Positions 25,230-33,243 of a stretch of DNA of 64,000 nt are shown here, piece by piece. The position numbers and the translations under genes are program-made. The number at the start of each line of letters is the position of its first letter. Within the stretch, counting starts at the first letter, position 1. The notes under the pieces were generated by a model that ran no database searches, was not told the DNA's origin, and saw only the letters and a list, made by a program, of their open reading frames with translations. The DNA comes from Gemmatimonadota bacterium (GTDB lineage Bacteria > Gemmatimonadota > Gemmatimonadetes > Gemmatimonadales > Gemmatimonadaceae). The stretch spans positions 248,001 to 312,000 of the forward strand of contig JADKAQ010000002.1 in the NCBI GenBank assembly GCA_016719105.1, in the 5' to 3' direction.

Positions 25230-26075
25230 TCAGGCCGTGGCCGCGTAGATCCCAGGTCGCCCGGGGCCCGTGCGGGAGCGCATCACCATCACGACGACGC
25301 CGATGGCGGCGATCGTGAGGCCGATGACCTGCGCTGCGGTGAGCGGACCGAAGAAGCGGTCGTCCTTGGCGCGGAAGAACTCGACGATGAAGCGCTCGAT
25401 GCCGGCGAGGACGCAGTACATCCCGAACAGCCATCCCTCGGCGTGCTTGTGATCGCGGAAGCGCCAGATGATGAGGAACATCACCAGCGCCATGCCGGTC
25501 TCGTAGATCTGCGTGGGGTGCACGGCCAATACGGTATCGGGCGTTGCGCCTGGCGGGATCGGCGTGCCGAACAGGCGGTTCATGATCCCGGCGGTGCTCG
25601 GCGGTGCCCCCTCGGGGAAGGCGACGGCGAAGCGCGAGTCCCACGGACGCCCGTAGTCGTCACCGACCGCCCAGCATCCGGTGCGCCCGACGGCGTAGCC
25701 GGCGGCGATCGCCGGTCCCGCGACGTCGCTGAAGCGGGCGAACGAGAGCTTCTTTCGCGTGATGTACAGCCAGCAGAGGAAGACGCCCCCCATCAATCCG
25801 CCCCAGAAGACGAAGCCCGCGCGCGTGAAGAAGTCGCGCCAGTCGTGCGTGATGACGAGGATGTAGTAGAGCTTTCCGCCGAGCAGCATCCCCATGACCG
25901 AGGCGAAGACGATGTCGGGGATGGCCTGCGACTCGAGCTCATGCCCACGGCGCGTGAGTTCGTGCTGCGTGACGATCTGCGAAATCATGAACCCCATCAG
26001 CACGGCAATCCCGAACCCGGTGAGCGAGAGCGGGCCGAGGTTGATCTGCCAGGGGTGATGTACGATGTGATCCAT
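25230..26075 (-). CDS. lgt: Prolipoprotein diacylglyceryl transferase family protein
   Basis: Seven-helix inner-membrane enzyme family that moves diacylglycerol from phosphatidylglycerol to lipobox Cys. Conserved blocks: GGKLYYILV, the signature region GRTGCWAVGDDYGR, HPTQIYE, and RFIVEFFR near the C-terminus. Compared with E. coli Lgt, the His of SFHGG is Trp here (VFWGG) and the Asn of GRLGNF is Cys (GRTGCW), placing it in a divergent subgroup. 281 aa. Last gene of the rsmB-to-lgt reverse cluster, 24 nt after tsaD. It is probably the cell's lipoprotein modifier, though a second Lgt elsewhere would change that. Confidence 0.85.
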   Translation of the reverse strand: MDHIVHHPWQINLGPLSLTGFGIAVLMGFMISQIVTQHELTRRGHELESQAIPDIVFASVMGMLLGGKLYYILVITHDWRDFFTRAGFVFWGGLMGGVFLCWLYITRKKLSFARFSDVAGPAIAAGYAVGRTGCWAVGDDYGRPWDSRFAVAFPEGAPPSTAGIMNRLFGTPIPPGATPDTVLAVHPTQIYETGMALVMFLIIWRFRDHKHAEGWLFGMYCVLAGIERFIVEFFRAKDDRFFGPLTAAQVIGLTIAAIGVVVMVMRSRTGPGRPGIYAATA

Positions 26076-26099
26076 GGACGCGGTGCGCGATGTGTCGAA

Positions 26100-27137
26100 T
26101 CAGCCCGCGAGGCCCGGAAGGGGCAGCGCGGCGTGTGCATTGAGGGTCCAGTCGCTCGACGTACCCCGCTCGGCGTGGAAGAGTGCGGCGCGGGCGATCA
26201 TGGCAGCGTTGTCGGTCGCCAGGCGCGACGACGGTGCGTACACGGTCGCCCCGAGGTCACCAAGTCGCCGTTGCATCGCCTGCACGAGCGCGCGGTTGCA
26301 GGCCACGCCGCCGCCCAGTACCACGCGGCGGCGTCCGTGCTCCCGCGCCGCACGATACGTCTTCTCTACGAGCGTGTCTACCAGCGCGTCCTGAAAGGCG
26401 CGCGCGATGTGCGGCGCCTCGACGGCCAGGTCCGCGGCGTCGCGCACGGCGTGCAACACCGCCGTCTTGAGGCCACTGAACGAAACGTCGTAGAAATCGG
26501 CGTCGCCGGGATGCTGGTCCCGTCGCAGCATCGGGCGAGAGAAGCGAAGGCGTGACGGATCGCCCGTGGCCGCGAGCTGCTCGATGGGACGTCCGCCGGG
26601 ATACGGGAGGCCGAGCAGCTTCGCGACCTTGTCGAAGGCCTCACCCGCCGCGTCGTCGCGCGTGGCGCCGAGCAGGCGATACGCCCCCCACTCGGCGACG
26701 TCGAGCAGGAGCGTGTGTCCCCCTGAGACGAGCAGGGCGGTGAACGGGGGGACCGCGTCGGCCGACTCGAGGGAGGTGGCGAAGAGATGCCCTTCCATGT
26801 GGTGCACGCCTAACAACCGCTTCCCGGAACCCAGGGCGAGTCCCTTGGCGTAGCTCACGCCCACCAGGAGTGCCCCCACCAGCCCGGGGGCGTGGGTGAC
26901 CGCGATGGTGTCGACGTCGGCGAGCGAGCATCCGGCCTCGTGCAGCGCCTGGTTGACGACCGGGACGACGGCGGTGAGGTGGGCGCGCGAGGCGATCTCC
27001 GGCACGACGCCGCCGAAAATGCGATGAACATCCTGCGAGAGGATCACCAGCGACTGCAGTTGCACGGCGTCGCCGCGACCCTCGATGACGCTGGCCGAGG
27101 TCTCGTCGCACGAGGTCTCGAGCGCGAGGATGCGCAT
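26100..27137 (-). CDS. tsaD: tRNA N6-threonylcarbamoyladenosine transferase subunit TsaD
   Basis: Catalytic subunit that attaches threonylcarbamoyl to A37 of ANN-decoding tRNAs. ASKHA fold: LALETSCDETSASVI at the start, metal-binding HHMEGH near residue 110, LLVSGGHTLL, GEAFDKVAKLLGL, SFSGLKTAV and GGGVACNRAL. 345 aa, normal. ATG at 27135-27137. The gene lies between the thioredoxin-like gene (70 nt) and lgt (24 nt). Confidence 0.96.
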   Translation of the reverse strand: MRILALETSCDETSASVIEGRGDAVQLQSLVILSQDVHRIFGGVVPEIASRAHLTAVVPVVNQALHEAGCSLADVDTIAVTHAPGLVGALLVGVSYAKGLALGSGKRLLGVHHMEGHLFATSLESADAVPPFTALLVSGGHTLLLDVAEWGAYRLLGATRDDAAGEAFDKVAKLLGLPYPGGRPIEQLAATGDPSRLRFSRPMLRRDQHPGDADFYDVSFSGLKTAVLHAVRDAADLAVEAPHIARAFQDALVDTLVEKTYRAAREHGRRRVVLGGGVACNRALVQAMQRRLGDLGATVYAPSSRLATDNAAMIARAALFHAERGTSSDWTLNAHAALPLPGLAG

Positions 27138-27207
27138 CAGGCGCTCCGCGCGTTGGCGCCGCAACAGGGATGGGAGCGCCCGGTCGTCCGCGCGACGGCG
27201 CGTCCGC

Positions 27208-27768
27208 TCACGGCGCGGCCGACTCGTTGACGCCGAGCAGTTGCGCGACGACAGCCCGGTTGGCGGCCGAGTCCCAGTTGTCTGCACCGAGACTGAGCTT
27301 GCGGATGCGCCCGTCGCGTCCGATGAGGAAGGTGGCCGGGATGCCCTGCGTCTGGAACGCCTGCTCGATCTTGCCGGTCCCTTCGTGCAGGATCTCGAAG
27401 GTGAGCTTGTGCTCGGCGACGAAATCGAGCACGCGCTGCTCGTAGCCGGGATCGTCGACGGCGACCGCGACGACCTTGAGGCCCGCGTCGCGGTAGCGAT
27501 CGTACAGTCGCTGGATGCTCGGCATCTCGATGACGCACGGGCCGCACCAGGTCGCCCAGAGGTTGATCAGGACGACCTCGCCCTTGTAGTCGGCGATGCT
27601 CTTGGTGCGCGCCGAGCCGTCGAGCGTGGCGGCGTGGAACTCGGGCGTCCGTGCCCCCACGCGCACCTGCTCGACGGCACTGCCGCCTAACGTTGCACTG
27701 TACACTAGCCCCGCGCCGAGCAGTGCGACGATGAGCCCGACCACCTGCCACTGGCGAGCGGTACTCAC
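27208..27768 (-). CDS. TlpA/ResA-like membrane-anchored thioredoxin
   Basis: Periplasmic thiol-disulfide oxidoreductase: N-terminal anchor about residues 8-27 (VVGLIVALLGAGLVYSATLGG), then the AhpC/TSA-thioredoxin fold with NLWATWCGPCVIEMP (CxxC redox centre near residue 85), VAVAVDDPGYEQRV and the cis-Pro region IPATFLIGRDG. Likely roles are cytochrome c maturation or reduction of envelope disulfides. GTG at 27766-27768 overlaps the rpe stop as GTGA, giving 186 aa; an in-frame ATG further upstream lies within rpe. Confidence 0.9.
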   Translation of the reverse strand: MSTARQWQVVGLIVALLGAGLVYSATLGGSAVEQVRVGARTPEFHAATLDGSARTKSIADYKGEVVLINLWATWCGPCVIEMPSIQRLYDRYRDAGLKVVAVAVDDPGYEQRVLDFVAEHKLTFEILHEGTGKIEQAFQTQGIPATFLIGRDGRIRKLSLGADNWDSAANRAVVAQLLGVNESAAP

Positions 27769-28433
27769 ACCGACTCCTGGCAGAGCCCGCGCAACGCCGC
27801 GATCTCCGCCTTGGGGTCCTTGGCGGCGAAGATCGCGTTGCCGGCCACGAAGGTGTCGGCACCCGATCGCCAGCAACTGGCGATCGTGTCGCGCGAGATG
27901 CCGCCGTCGACCTCGATCATCGCCGTGCGGTTCCCGGCCTCATCGAGGAGGGTGCGTGCCTGGCGGATCTTGTCGAGCGACCGCGGGATGAACTTCTGCC
28001 CGCCGAAGCCCGGGTTCACGGACATGATGAGGATCATGTCCACGTCGGCGGCGACATCGACGAGCGTGGCCACCGGGGTCGACGGGTTGATCGTGACCCC
28101 CGCCTTGCACCCCAACTCGCGGATGCGCGCGACCTGTCGGTGCAGGTGCGGGGCCGTTTCCTGGTGGATGGTGATGATGTCGGCGCCGGCCTTGGCGAAC
28201 GAGTCGAAGTACTTCTCCGGCTCGAGCACCATCAGGTGGGCGTCGAGCGGCATCGTCGTCAGGCGCCGGCAGGTCTCGATGACCTTGGCACCATACGTGA
28301 GGTTGGGGACGAAGCAACCATCCATGACGTCGATGTGGATCCAGTCGGCGCCGCCGGCTTCGCACATGGCGATCTCGTCGCCCAGGCGGGCGAAGTCAGC
28401 GCTGAGGATGGACGGGGCGATGCGGACTTTCAT
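27765..28433 (-). CDS. rpe: Ribulose-phosphate 3-epimerase
   Basis: Interconverts ribulose 5-phosphate and xylulose 5-phosphate (pentose phosphate pathway). TIM barrel with IAPSILSADFARLGDEI, the metal ligands in WIHIDVMDGCFVPNLTYG, HLMV, VNPGFGGQKFI and IEVDGGI. 222 aa. ATG at 28431-28433 overlaps the PASTA gene stop as ATGA, and its own stop overlaps the thioredoxin-like gene as GTGA. Confidence 0.96.
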   Translation of the reverse strand: MKVRIAPSILSADFARLGDEIAMCEAGGADWIHIDVMDGCFVPNLTYGAKVIETCRRLTTMPLDAHLMVLEPEKYFDSFAKAGADIITIHQETAPHLHRQVARIRELGCKAGVTINPSTPVATLVDVAADVDMILIMSVNPGFGGQKFIPRSLDKIRQARTLLDEAGNRTAMIEVDGGISRDTIASCWRSGADTFVAGNAIFAAKDPKAEIAALRGLCQESV

Positions 28434-29158
28434 GGCGTGCCTGCGACGCGAAGCGTGATGGTCGTGCCGGCCGCCACGGAGGCGCCGGCGGCGGGTGATT
28501 GGCTCACCACCGCCCCCCGGGGGAGGGTGGAGTCGGGGTCGTGGTCGGGGGGGGCGGTGACCAGGCCAAGCTGGGCGAGCAAGGCCGCGGCGGACTCGAA
28601 GTCCTGTCCCACCACGTCGGGCATGGTGAGCTGGGCGGGGCCGGCGCTCACGATGAGGTCGACCCTCGTCCCGAGCGGGACGACCTGCCCATCCGACGGA
28701 TTGGAGCCGAGCACGAGGCCCCTCGCCGAGTCGGACGGCTGCTCTTGCAGCTGCCCCAGCTGCAACCCGGCCTTCTTGAGTTCGCGCTCGGCGTCCTCGC
28801 TCGCGAGGCCGACGAGCGCCGGGATCGTTGCCCGTTGCTGGCCGGCGCTCACGTCCAGCGAGATCGTCGTGCCGGGGGCGACGACGCTCCCCGCCGGCGG
28901 GTTCTGTGCGAGGACAGTGGACTTGGGGGCGTCGGCCGAAAAGCGGGATTCGCCTAACGAAACCTTGAGGCCGAGACCGGAGAGTCGGCGCTGGGCATCG
29001 GCCTGCGTGAGCCCGACCACGCCGGGAATGGTGATGTCGCCCAGCGCGATGTCGTCCGGGAGCACCACGAAGGCGATGAACAGGTAGGCGAGAAGAAAGC
29101 CGCCGGCCGCCATCGCCAGGTGCTGGAGCCACGCGCTGACGCGACGGGTGGGCTTCAC
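28430..29158 (-). CDS. Membrane-anchored protein with three PASTA domains
   Basis: 242 aa: short cytosolic basic tail, one membrane helix (about 15-34, LAMAAGGFLLAYLFIAFVV), then three PASTA repeats of about 65 residues opening with IPGVVGLTQADAQRRL, IPALVGLASEDAERELKK and MPDVVGQDFESAAALL. PASTA domains bind peptidoglycan or beta-lactam-like muropeptides; here no kinase or transpeptidase domain is attached, so it may be a stand-alone cell-wall sensor or binding protein. GTG start at 29156-29158 overlaps the rsmB stop as GTGA. Confidence 0.88.
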   Translation of the reverse strand: MKPTRRVSAWLQHLAMAAGGFLLAYLFIAFVVLPDDIALGDITIPGVVGLTQADAQRRLSGLGLKVSLGESRFSADAPKSTVLAQNPPAGSVVAPGTTISLDVSAGQQRATIPALVGLASEDAERELKKAGLQLGQLQEQPSDSARGLVLGSNPSDGQVVPLGTRVDLIVSAGPAQLTMPDVVGQDFESAAALLAQLGLVTAPPDHDPDSTLPRGAVVSQSPAAGASVAAGTTITLRVAGTP

Positions 29159-30522
29159 CCGGCGCTCCGTCGCAGGCGTGCGGCGAATGCCCCGTCGGCG
29201 CCGTGGCGCTGGGGAATCACCCGCAGCATTCCGGCATCGATCGTCGACTCGGGGACCGTCCCCGCCGGAGGCGGCTCCAACTGAAAGTCGGGATGCTCGG
29301 CCAGGAACTGCGTCACCTGCGCGTCGTTTTCCTCGGGCTCCAACGAGCAGGTGCTGTAAATGAGCAGGCCGCCCGCGCGCACGAGGGCGGCGGCTGCGCG
29401 CAGGATGGCGCGCTGGGCCGCCCCACTCACGGCAAGGTCGGAGACCCGGAGGCGCCAGCGGGCATCAGGGTGCCGGCGGAAGGTCCCCGTGCCGGTGCAT
29501 GGCGCGTCGACGAGTACCGCATCGACGGCGCTGAGCGCGGTCTCTCTCGCGTCGGTGGCCACGAGCGTGACGTTGCGGGCGTCGAGCCGCTGGACGTTCT
29601 GCCGCATGCGCTCGAGGCGCGCGGGCGAGCGATCGCACGCGATGACAACCGATGCCGTGCGGGCCAGCTCGAACGACTTGCCGCCGGGGGCCGCGCACAG
29701 GTCGATGACCGTGGCGCCCGGCGGGATCGCCGCATAGCGCGTGACGAGCGTGGCGGCCGGATCCTGTACGAAGAACAGCCCCTGACGAAAGGCACCGACC
29801 TCCGCGAGGGCGACGTGCCCCGCGACGGCGAGTCCGTCCTCGACGAGCGGGGCATCCTCCACCTGGACGCCCGATCCCTCGAGCGTGGCCTCGAGTTGCT
29901 CGCGCACGAGCCCCCACGGCCGCAACACCATCGGCGCCTCGGTGTTGTTCATGTCGAGAAGCGCACGCGTCTCGTCCATTCCCCACCGTTCGGCCCATCG
30001 GGCGACGAGCCAGCGCGGATGCGACCCCTGCAAGGCCAGTTGATCGATCGGGTCGAGGCCAGCGGCGCTGGGCGACGGCGTCTCATCCTCGCGCTCGCGA
30101 TCGACACGACGCAGCACGGCGTTCGCGAGCTTGCTGGCCCCGATGCCGTGCCGCCGCTTGGCGAGTTCCACGCTCTGGGCGATGGCCGCGTAGGGCGGGA
30201 CGGAGCGCATGTGCAGGAGCTGGTAGACGCCGAGCCGCAGGATGTCGGTGAGGTCGGCGTCGAGGCGCGCGAGCCCGCCGCGCACCCGGTCGGCGAGATA
30301 CGCGTCGAGCAGGGCACGGCGCCGCAGGGTGCCGTAGACCAGCTCCTGGACCCAGCGCCGGTCGCGGGCGTCGAGCCCGGATGCCCGTCGGTCGAGCGCG
30401 GCGTCGAGCAGGTCGCCTCCCCGCAGGTCGGCCATGATGTCGGCGGCCGCCACGCGCGCGTCGGTCACCCCACCCCGGAGCAGGGTGGAGCCGCGGGCAC
30501 GCGAACCGTCGGTTGGAATCAT
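29155..30522 (-). CDS. rsmB: 16S rRNA (cytosine-967-C5)-methyltransferase RsmB
   Basis: SAM-dependent rRNA methylase. N-terminal NusB-like RNA-binding domain (RDRRWVQELVYGTLRRRALL, residues about 50-160), then a Rossmann methylase with DLCAAPGGKSFELA, the PC motif VDAPCTGTGTFRRHPD and the catalytic Cys in YSTCSLEPEEND. 455 aa from ATG 30520-30522 (MIPTDGSR). An in-frame ATG 22 codons upstream is rejected because TATCTT, a good -10, would lie inside the coding part. First gene of the cluster running to lgt. Confidence 0.93.
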   Translation of the reverse strand: MIPTDGSRARGSTLLRGGVTDARVAAADIMADLRGGDLLDAALDRRASGLDARDRRWVQELVYGTLRRRALLDAYLADRVRGGLARLDADLTDILRLGVYQLLHMRSVPPYAAIAQSVELAKRRHGIGASKLANAVLRRVDREREDETPSPSAAGLDPIDQLALQGSHPRWLVARWAERWGMDETRALLDMNNTEAPMVLRPWGLVREQLEATLEGSGVQVEDAPLVEDGLAVAGHVALAEVGAFRQGLFFVQDPAATLVTRYAAIPPGATVIDLCAAPGGKSFELARTASVVIACDRSPARLERMRQNVQRLDARNVTLVATDARETALSAVDAVLVDAPCTGTGTFRRHPDARWRLRVSDLAVSGAAQRAILRAAAALVRAGGLLIYSTCSLEPEENDAQVTQFLAEHPDFQLEPPPAGTVPESTIDAGMLRVIPQRHGADGAFAARLRRSAG

Positions 30523-30528
30523 GCGAAA

Positions 30529-30534
30529 AAGATA
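30529..30534 (-). promoter_or_regulatory. -10-like hexamer 6 nt before rsmB start
   Basis: TATCTT on the reverse strand, 6 nt from the ATG at 30522: the clearest example of the leaderless arrangement in this window. A long pyrimidine-rich tract lies upstream; no clear -35. Confidence 0.5.
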
Positions 30535-30613
30535 GTCGGTCCGAGGGAGGGACGAGGTGGGGCGAATCACCCCATGGGCGTCATGCACCGGGAAGGGTGG
30601 CGCACCGTGGGCC

Positions 30614-31720
30614 CTATCTGTCGCGCCGGGCGCCGCACGATTCCCGCACGACGAGTTCGCATGACAGCCGCGTGTCGCGCGGCGGGAGGTCGCGCTGTGC
30701 GATGCGCTGCAGCATCACGCCAAGCGCCACTTCACCGATCTGTCGTGTGGGCTGCCGCAGCGTGGTGAGCGGGACGGGGAGGAGGGACGCGTACTCCACG
30801 TCGTCGATCCCCACCAGCCGAACGTCGCGCGGCACGCTGTAGCCCAGTCGTCGGAGGGCGTGCATCAAGCGTCCCGCCGTGCGGTCGTTGGCGCAGACGA
30901 TGCCGTCCGGGCGCTCGCGCATCAGACTCGCGACCGCCTCCTCGTCGTCCGGGTCGAGCCGCCGCGCGAGGGCGCGGTCCACGAGCGCACCGCGTGTGTA
31001 GAGTGCCTCGCGATACCCCGCTTCGCGGGCGTCGACGGTGGCGGCGGCGTGGGGAATCGCGACGAAGGCCAGGCGTTGGCAGCCGAGGCGCAGGAGGTGA
31101 TCGGCGGCGACGGCGCCGGCGGCGCGATTGTCGATACCGACGACATCGTGTCTTCCGGGGATGGGATAGGGGTCGAGGGGGCGATCGAGCAGGACAAGCG
31201 GGATGCGCGCCTCGTCGAAGGCGCGGGCGATGCGTTGGTTGACGGCATCGCGCTCCGGCGTGTGTTCGAGCGGGGCAAAGAAGATCCCCGAGACACCGCG
31301 CTCCAGATAATGGAGGGCGAGTTGCCATGCGCGCTCGGCCTTGGACGGCGCATCACCGGCACCGCTCCCCCACACCAGGGCATGCTGGCGTGCGAGCGGG
31401 GAGTCCATCATTCCCTGGCACATCGGCTCGAAGATGTCGGTCTCACCCAGATCGGGAATGAGGAGACCGAAGGAGAGGGCACCGCTTGCCGACGGCCCGC
31501 GAACATATGTGCCGGAGCCCGCGCGCCGTTCGATGAGCCCCTCGACCTGCAAGTCGCGCAGGGCGCGACCGACGGTGATGCGGGAGTGACCGAATCGCCG
31601 GACGAGTTCGGCCTCGCTTGGCAGGCGATCGCCCACCCGCCAGCGCCCCGACTGGATCTCTCGTCGCAGCGTGGCGAAGACGTGCGCGTGTTTCAGTCCG
31701 GTCGGCGCGAACTGGCTCAT
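30614..31720 (-). CDS. GntR-HTH / LacI-type sugar-binding transcription regulator
   Basis: 368 aa. Winged helix of GntR type (about 10-75: HVFATLRREIQSGRWRVGDR, LPSEAELVRRFGHSRITVGR, GLIERRAGSGTYV), joined to a periplasmic-binding-protein-like effector domain of LacI/AraR type (GLLIPDLGETDIFEPMCQGM, PLVLLDRPL, VVGIDNRAAGAVAADHLLRLG, GIDDVEYASLL). This architecture is known from AraR-like regulators of sugar use. It is divergent from a HAD phosphatase gene, which it may control together with itself; candidate sites lie between them. The effector is unknown. Confidence 0.9.
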   Translation of the reverse strand: MSQFAPTGLKHAHVFATLRREIQSGRWRVGDRLPSEAELVRRFGHSRITVGRALRDLQVEGLIERRAGSGTYVRGPSASGALSFGLLIPDLGETDIFEPMCQGMMDSPLARQHALVWGSGAGDAPSKAERAWQLALHYLERGVSGIFFAPLEHTPERDAVNQRIARAFDEARIPLVLLDRPLDPYPIPGRHDVVGIDNRAAGAVAADHLLRLGCQRLAFVAIPHAAATVDAREAGYREALYTRGALVDRALARRLDPDDEEAVASLMRERPDGIVCANDRTAGRLMHALRRLGYSVPRDVRLVGIDDVEYASLLPVPLTTLRQPTRQIGEVALGVMLQRIAQRDLPPRDTRLSCELVVRESCGARRDR

Positions 31721-31733
31721 ACGGTAGCGTCAG

Positions 31734-31747
31734 TTTGACATGACAAA
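31734..31747. promoter_or_regulatory. Near-palindrome close to the regulator gene start
   Basis: TTTGACATGACAAA, palindromic except at two positions, also readable as a TGACA direct repeat. It is 14 bp from the regulator's ATG and is a candidate autoregulatory operator. The surrounding region is unusually AT-rich. Confidence 0.3.
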
Positions 31748-31818
31748 TTCATTCTCGTGATGCGCCGGTAAACTTCGTGTAAATCATTGTCATTTATGAA
31801 GTTATGAGGCACAGATCC

Positions 31819-31848
31819 TTGACGGACGTCGCGGCAATCGGCTACGAT
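31819..31848 (+). promoter_or_regulatory. Promoter of the HAD phosphatase gene
   Basis: TTGACG (31819-31824) and TACGAT (31843-31848) with an 18-bp spacer. Transcription would start near 31855, leaving a leader of about 44 nt that carries a real Shine-Dalgarno (GGAGG) before the ATG at 31899. Confidence 0.6.
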
Positions 31849-31859
31849 AGCGTCATCTC

Positions 31860-31873
31860 ATTGCTATAGCAAT
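31860..31873. promoter_or_regulatory. Perfect 14-bp AT-rich palindrome at the HAD gene transcription start
   Basis: ATTGCTATAGCAAT, perfectly palindromic, placed about 12 bp after the -10 of the promoter at 31819. A DNA-bound dimer here would block transcription, so it is a good operator candidate for the divergent GntR/LacI regulator. Confidence 0.5.
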
Positions 31874-31898
31874 AAGAGTCTCTAGCGGAGGAACACGC

Positions 31899-32723
31899 AT
31901 GACCGTTTCGACCACGACTCGCCATTTCCTCCTCGCATCGGACTTCGACCAGACGCTGAGCTTCAACGATTCCGGGCATGTGCTGGCCGAGCTGTTGGGG
32001 ATCTCGGGATATGAAGCGAAGGTGGAAGGGCTCGCGCGCAGCAGCCTGGTCCAGCAGGGGGGCGAGCTGGCGTACCTGATTCGACACGATCCGGAGTTTC
32101 GCGGCGTGCGCCGGGCGCACCTCGCCGAGGCGGGGCGGCGTGTTCGGTTGAAGGGGGCGATCCCGGCGCTGGTGCAGTTCCTCGAGCGTGGCTTCGACGA
32201 CGCCCGTTTCTCGTTCTACGTGATCTCGGCGGCGCCTCGCGACGTGGTGGAGGCGGCGCTCGAGGGGATCGTGAAGCCGGAGCACATCATCGCGACCGAA
32301 TTCGATTTCGAGCCGGGCTCGGGAGAGGTCCGGGCGGTGCGTCGCGTCGCGGCGGGCTACGGCAAGGTGGCGGCGATCGAAGAGCTCGAGCGCACGCTCG
32401 GCATCCCCCCCGATCGTGTCGTGTACGTGGGCGACGGAAGCTCCGACGTGCATGTGATGCTCCACGTGAACAACCGCGATGGGCTCACGATTGCCGTGTC
32501 GGAGAACCGCCAGTTGGCGCGCATCGCCAAGCGCACGGTCCTGAGCGACAGCGCCTTCCCGGTCCTCATCCCGATCATGGAGCAGGTCTTTCACTGGAAG
32601 CCGGCGGCGATCCGTGCGCTGTTCGAGGTCAACGGCTTCACCCTCAGCGACTGGGAGCGGGAGCGCACGGATCGGGTGACGGTCTCCTCACCCGGCGGGG
32701 AGACGGGGCGCGAGGCGGCATGA
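31899..32723 (+). CDS. HAD-IB family phosphatase
   Basis: 274 aa HAD phosphatase with SerB-like layout: motif I ASDFDQTLSFND near residue 14, helical cap, motif II region FYVISAAPRDVVEAAL, Lys-containing region, motif IV VVYVGDGSSDVHVML. It begins MTVSTTTRH after a strong GGAGG ribosome-binding site, unlike most genes here. The substrate is unknown; the sugar-type regulator next door hints at a sugar phosphate or related metabolite. Its stop overlaps the next gene (ATGA). Confidence 0.88.
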   Translation: MTVSTTTRHFLLASDFDQTLSFNDSGHVLAELLGISGYEAKVEGLARSSLVQQGGELAYLIRHDPEFRGVRRAHLAEAGRRVRLKGAIPALVQFLERGFDDARFSFYVISAAPRDVVEAALEGIVKPEHIIATEFDFEPGSGEVRAVRRVAAGYGKVAAIEELERTLGIPPDRVVYVGDGSSDVHVMLHVNNRDGLTIAVSENRQLARIAKRTVLSDSAFPVLIPIMEQVFHWKPAAIRALFEVNGFTLSDWERERTDRVTVSSPGGETGREAA

Positions 32724-32983
32724 CGATGCTCTCCGCGTACGTGACGCCCTACCTCGGCTGGATGGCGACGATCGTCTTCACGGCGTCGTACTTCGCGCGA
32801 CGCGCCGAGACCCTGCGCGTGCTGCAGATGGCGGGGGCGACGCTCTGGCTGCTGTATGGCGTGGCGATTCGCGCGACCCCGGTGATCGTGGCCAACGTGC
32901 TGGTGCTGGGGGCGGCGACGTGGACGACGCTGGCGCCGCGTGTGGCGCGCGGTGGGGCGGTGCGTGGGGAGGGCGTACGCTGA
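32720..32983 (+). CDS. Small three-helix membrane protein (YgjV/SemiSWEET-like)
   Basis: 87 aa with three hydrophobic helices: YLGWMATIVFTASYFARR, MAGATLWLLYGVAIRATPVI and VANVLVLGAATWTTL. The short triple-helix pattern with an Arg-rich loop recalls bacterial YgjV or SemiSWEET half-transporters; the match is by pattern only. Coupled to the HAD phosphatase by an ATGA overlap, so the pair may act on the same compound (transport plus dephosphorylation). A converging pseudogene lies 6 bp beyond its stop. Confidence 0.7.
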   Translation: MTMLSAYVTPYLGWMATIVFTASYFARRAETLRVLQMAGATLWLLYGVAIRATPVIVANVLVLGAATWTTLAPRVARGGAVRGEGVR

Positions 32984-32989
32984 GCGTCG

Positions 32990-33243
32990 TTAGTCGCTGA
33001 TGCCGTCGCGCCTGCGGACGGCCATCATGCTCCCCTGCATGGCGGCGATGAGGCGCGGCACCTCGCCGTCCACGGCGAACGCCTCGCCTCGGCGTGCAGG
33101 AAGCCGTGCTGTCGCAGCAGCGCATCGTTGCGGCTGACGGTGATCGCCACGAGCCCCGGAGCGACGCGCTGAACCGCCGCGCCCAGGTGCGCCATGAACG
33201 ATTGCCGGGCGAAGGAGCGCCTGACGCGCTCCTGGACGGTCAC
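32990..33243 (-). pseudogene. Decayed PaaI-like hotdog thioesterase (internal deletion plus frameshift)
   Basis: From GTG 33241-33243 (GTGA overlap with the fmt stop) the frame reads MTVQERVRRSFARQSFMAHL ... ALLRQHGFLHAEA, the typical first third of a PaaI-type thioesterase including the conserved QHGFLHAGA-like block. The frame then turns to noise, while a shifted frame continues GEAFAVDGEVPRLIAAM ... MMAVRRRDGISD and TAA at 32990, the normal C-terminus of the same family. The middle, about 55-65 residues, is missing at the junction near 33080-33090, where GAGGC repeats occur. No functional enzyme can be made. Confidence 0.8.
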
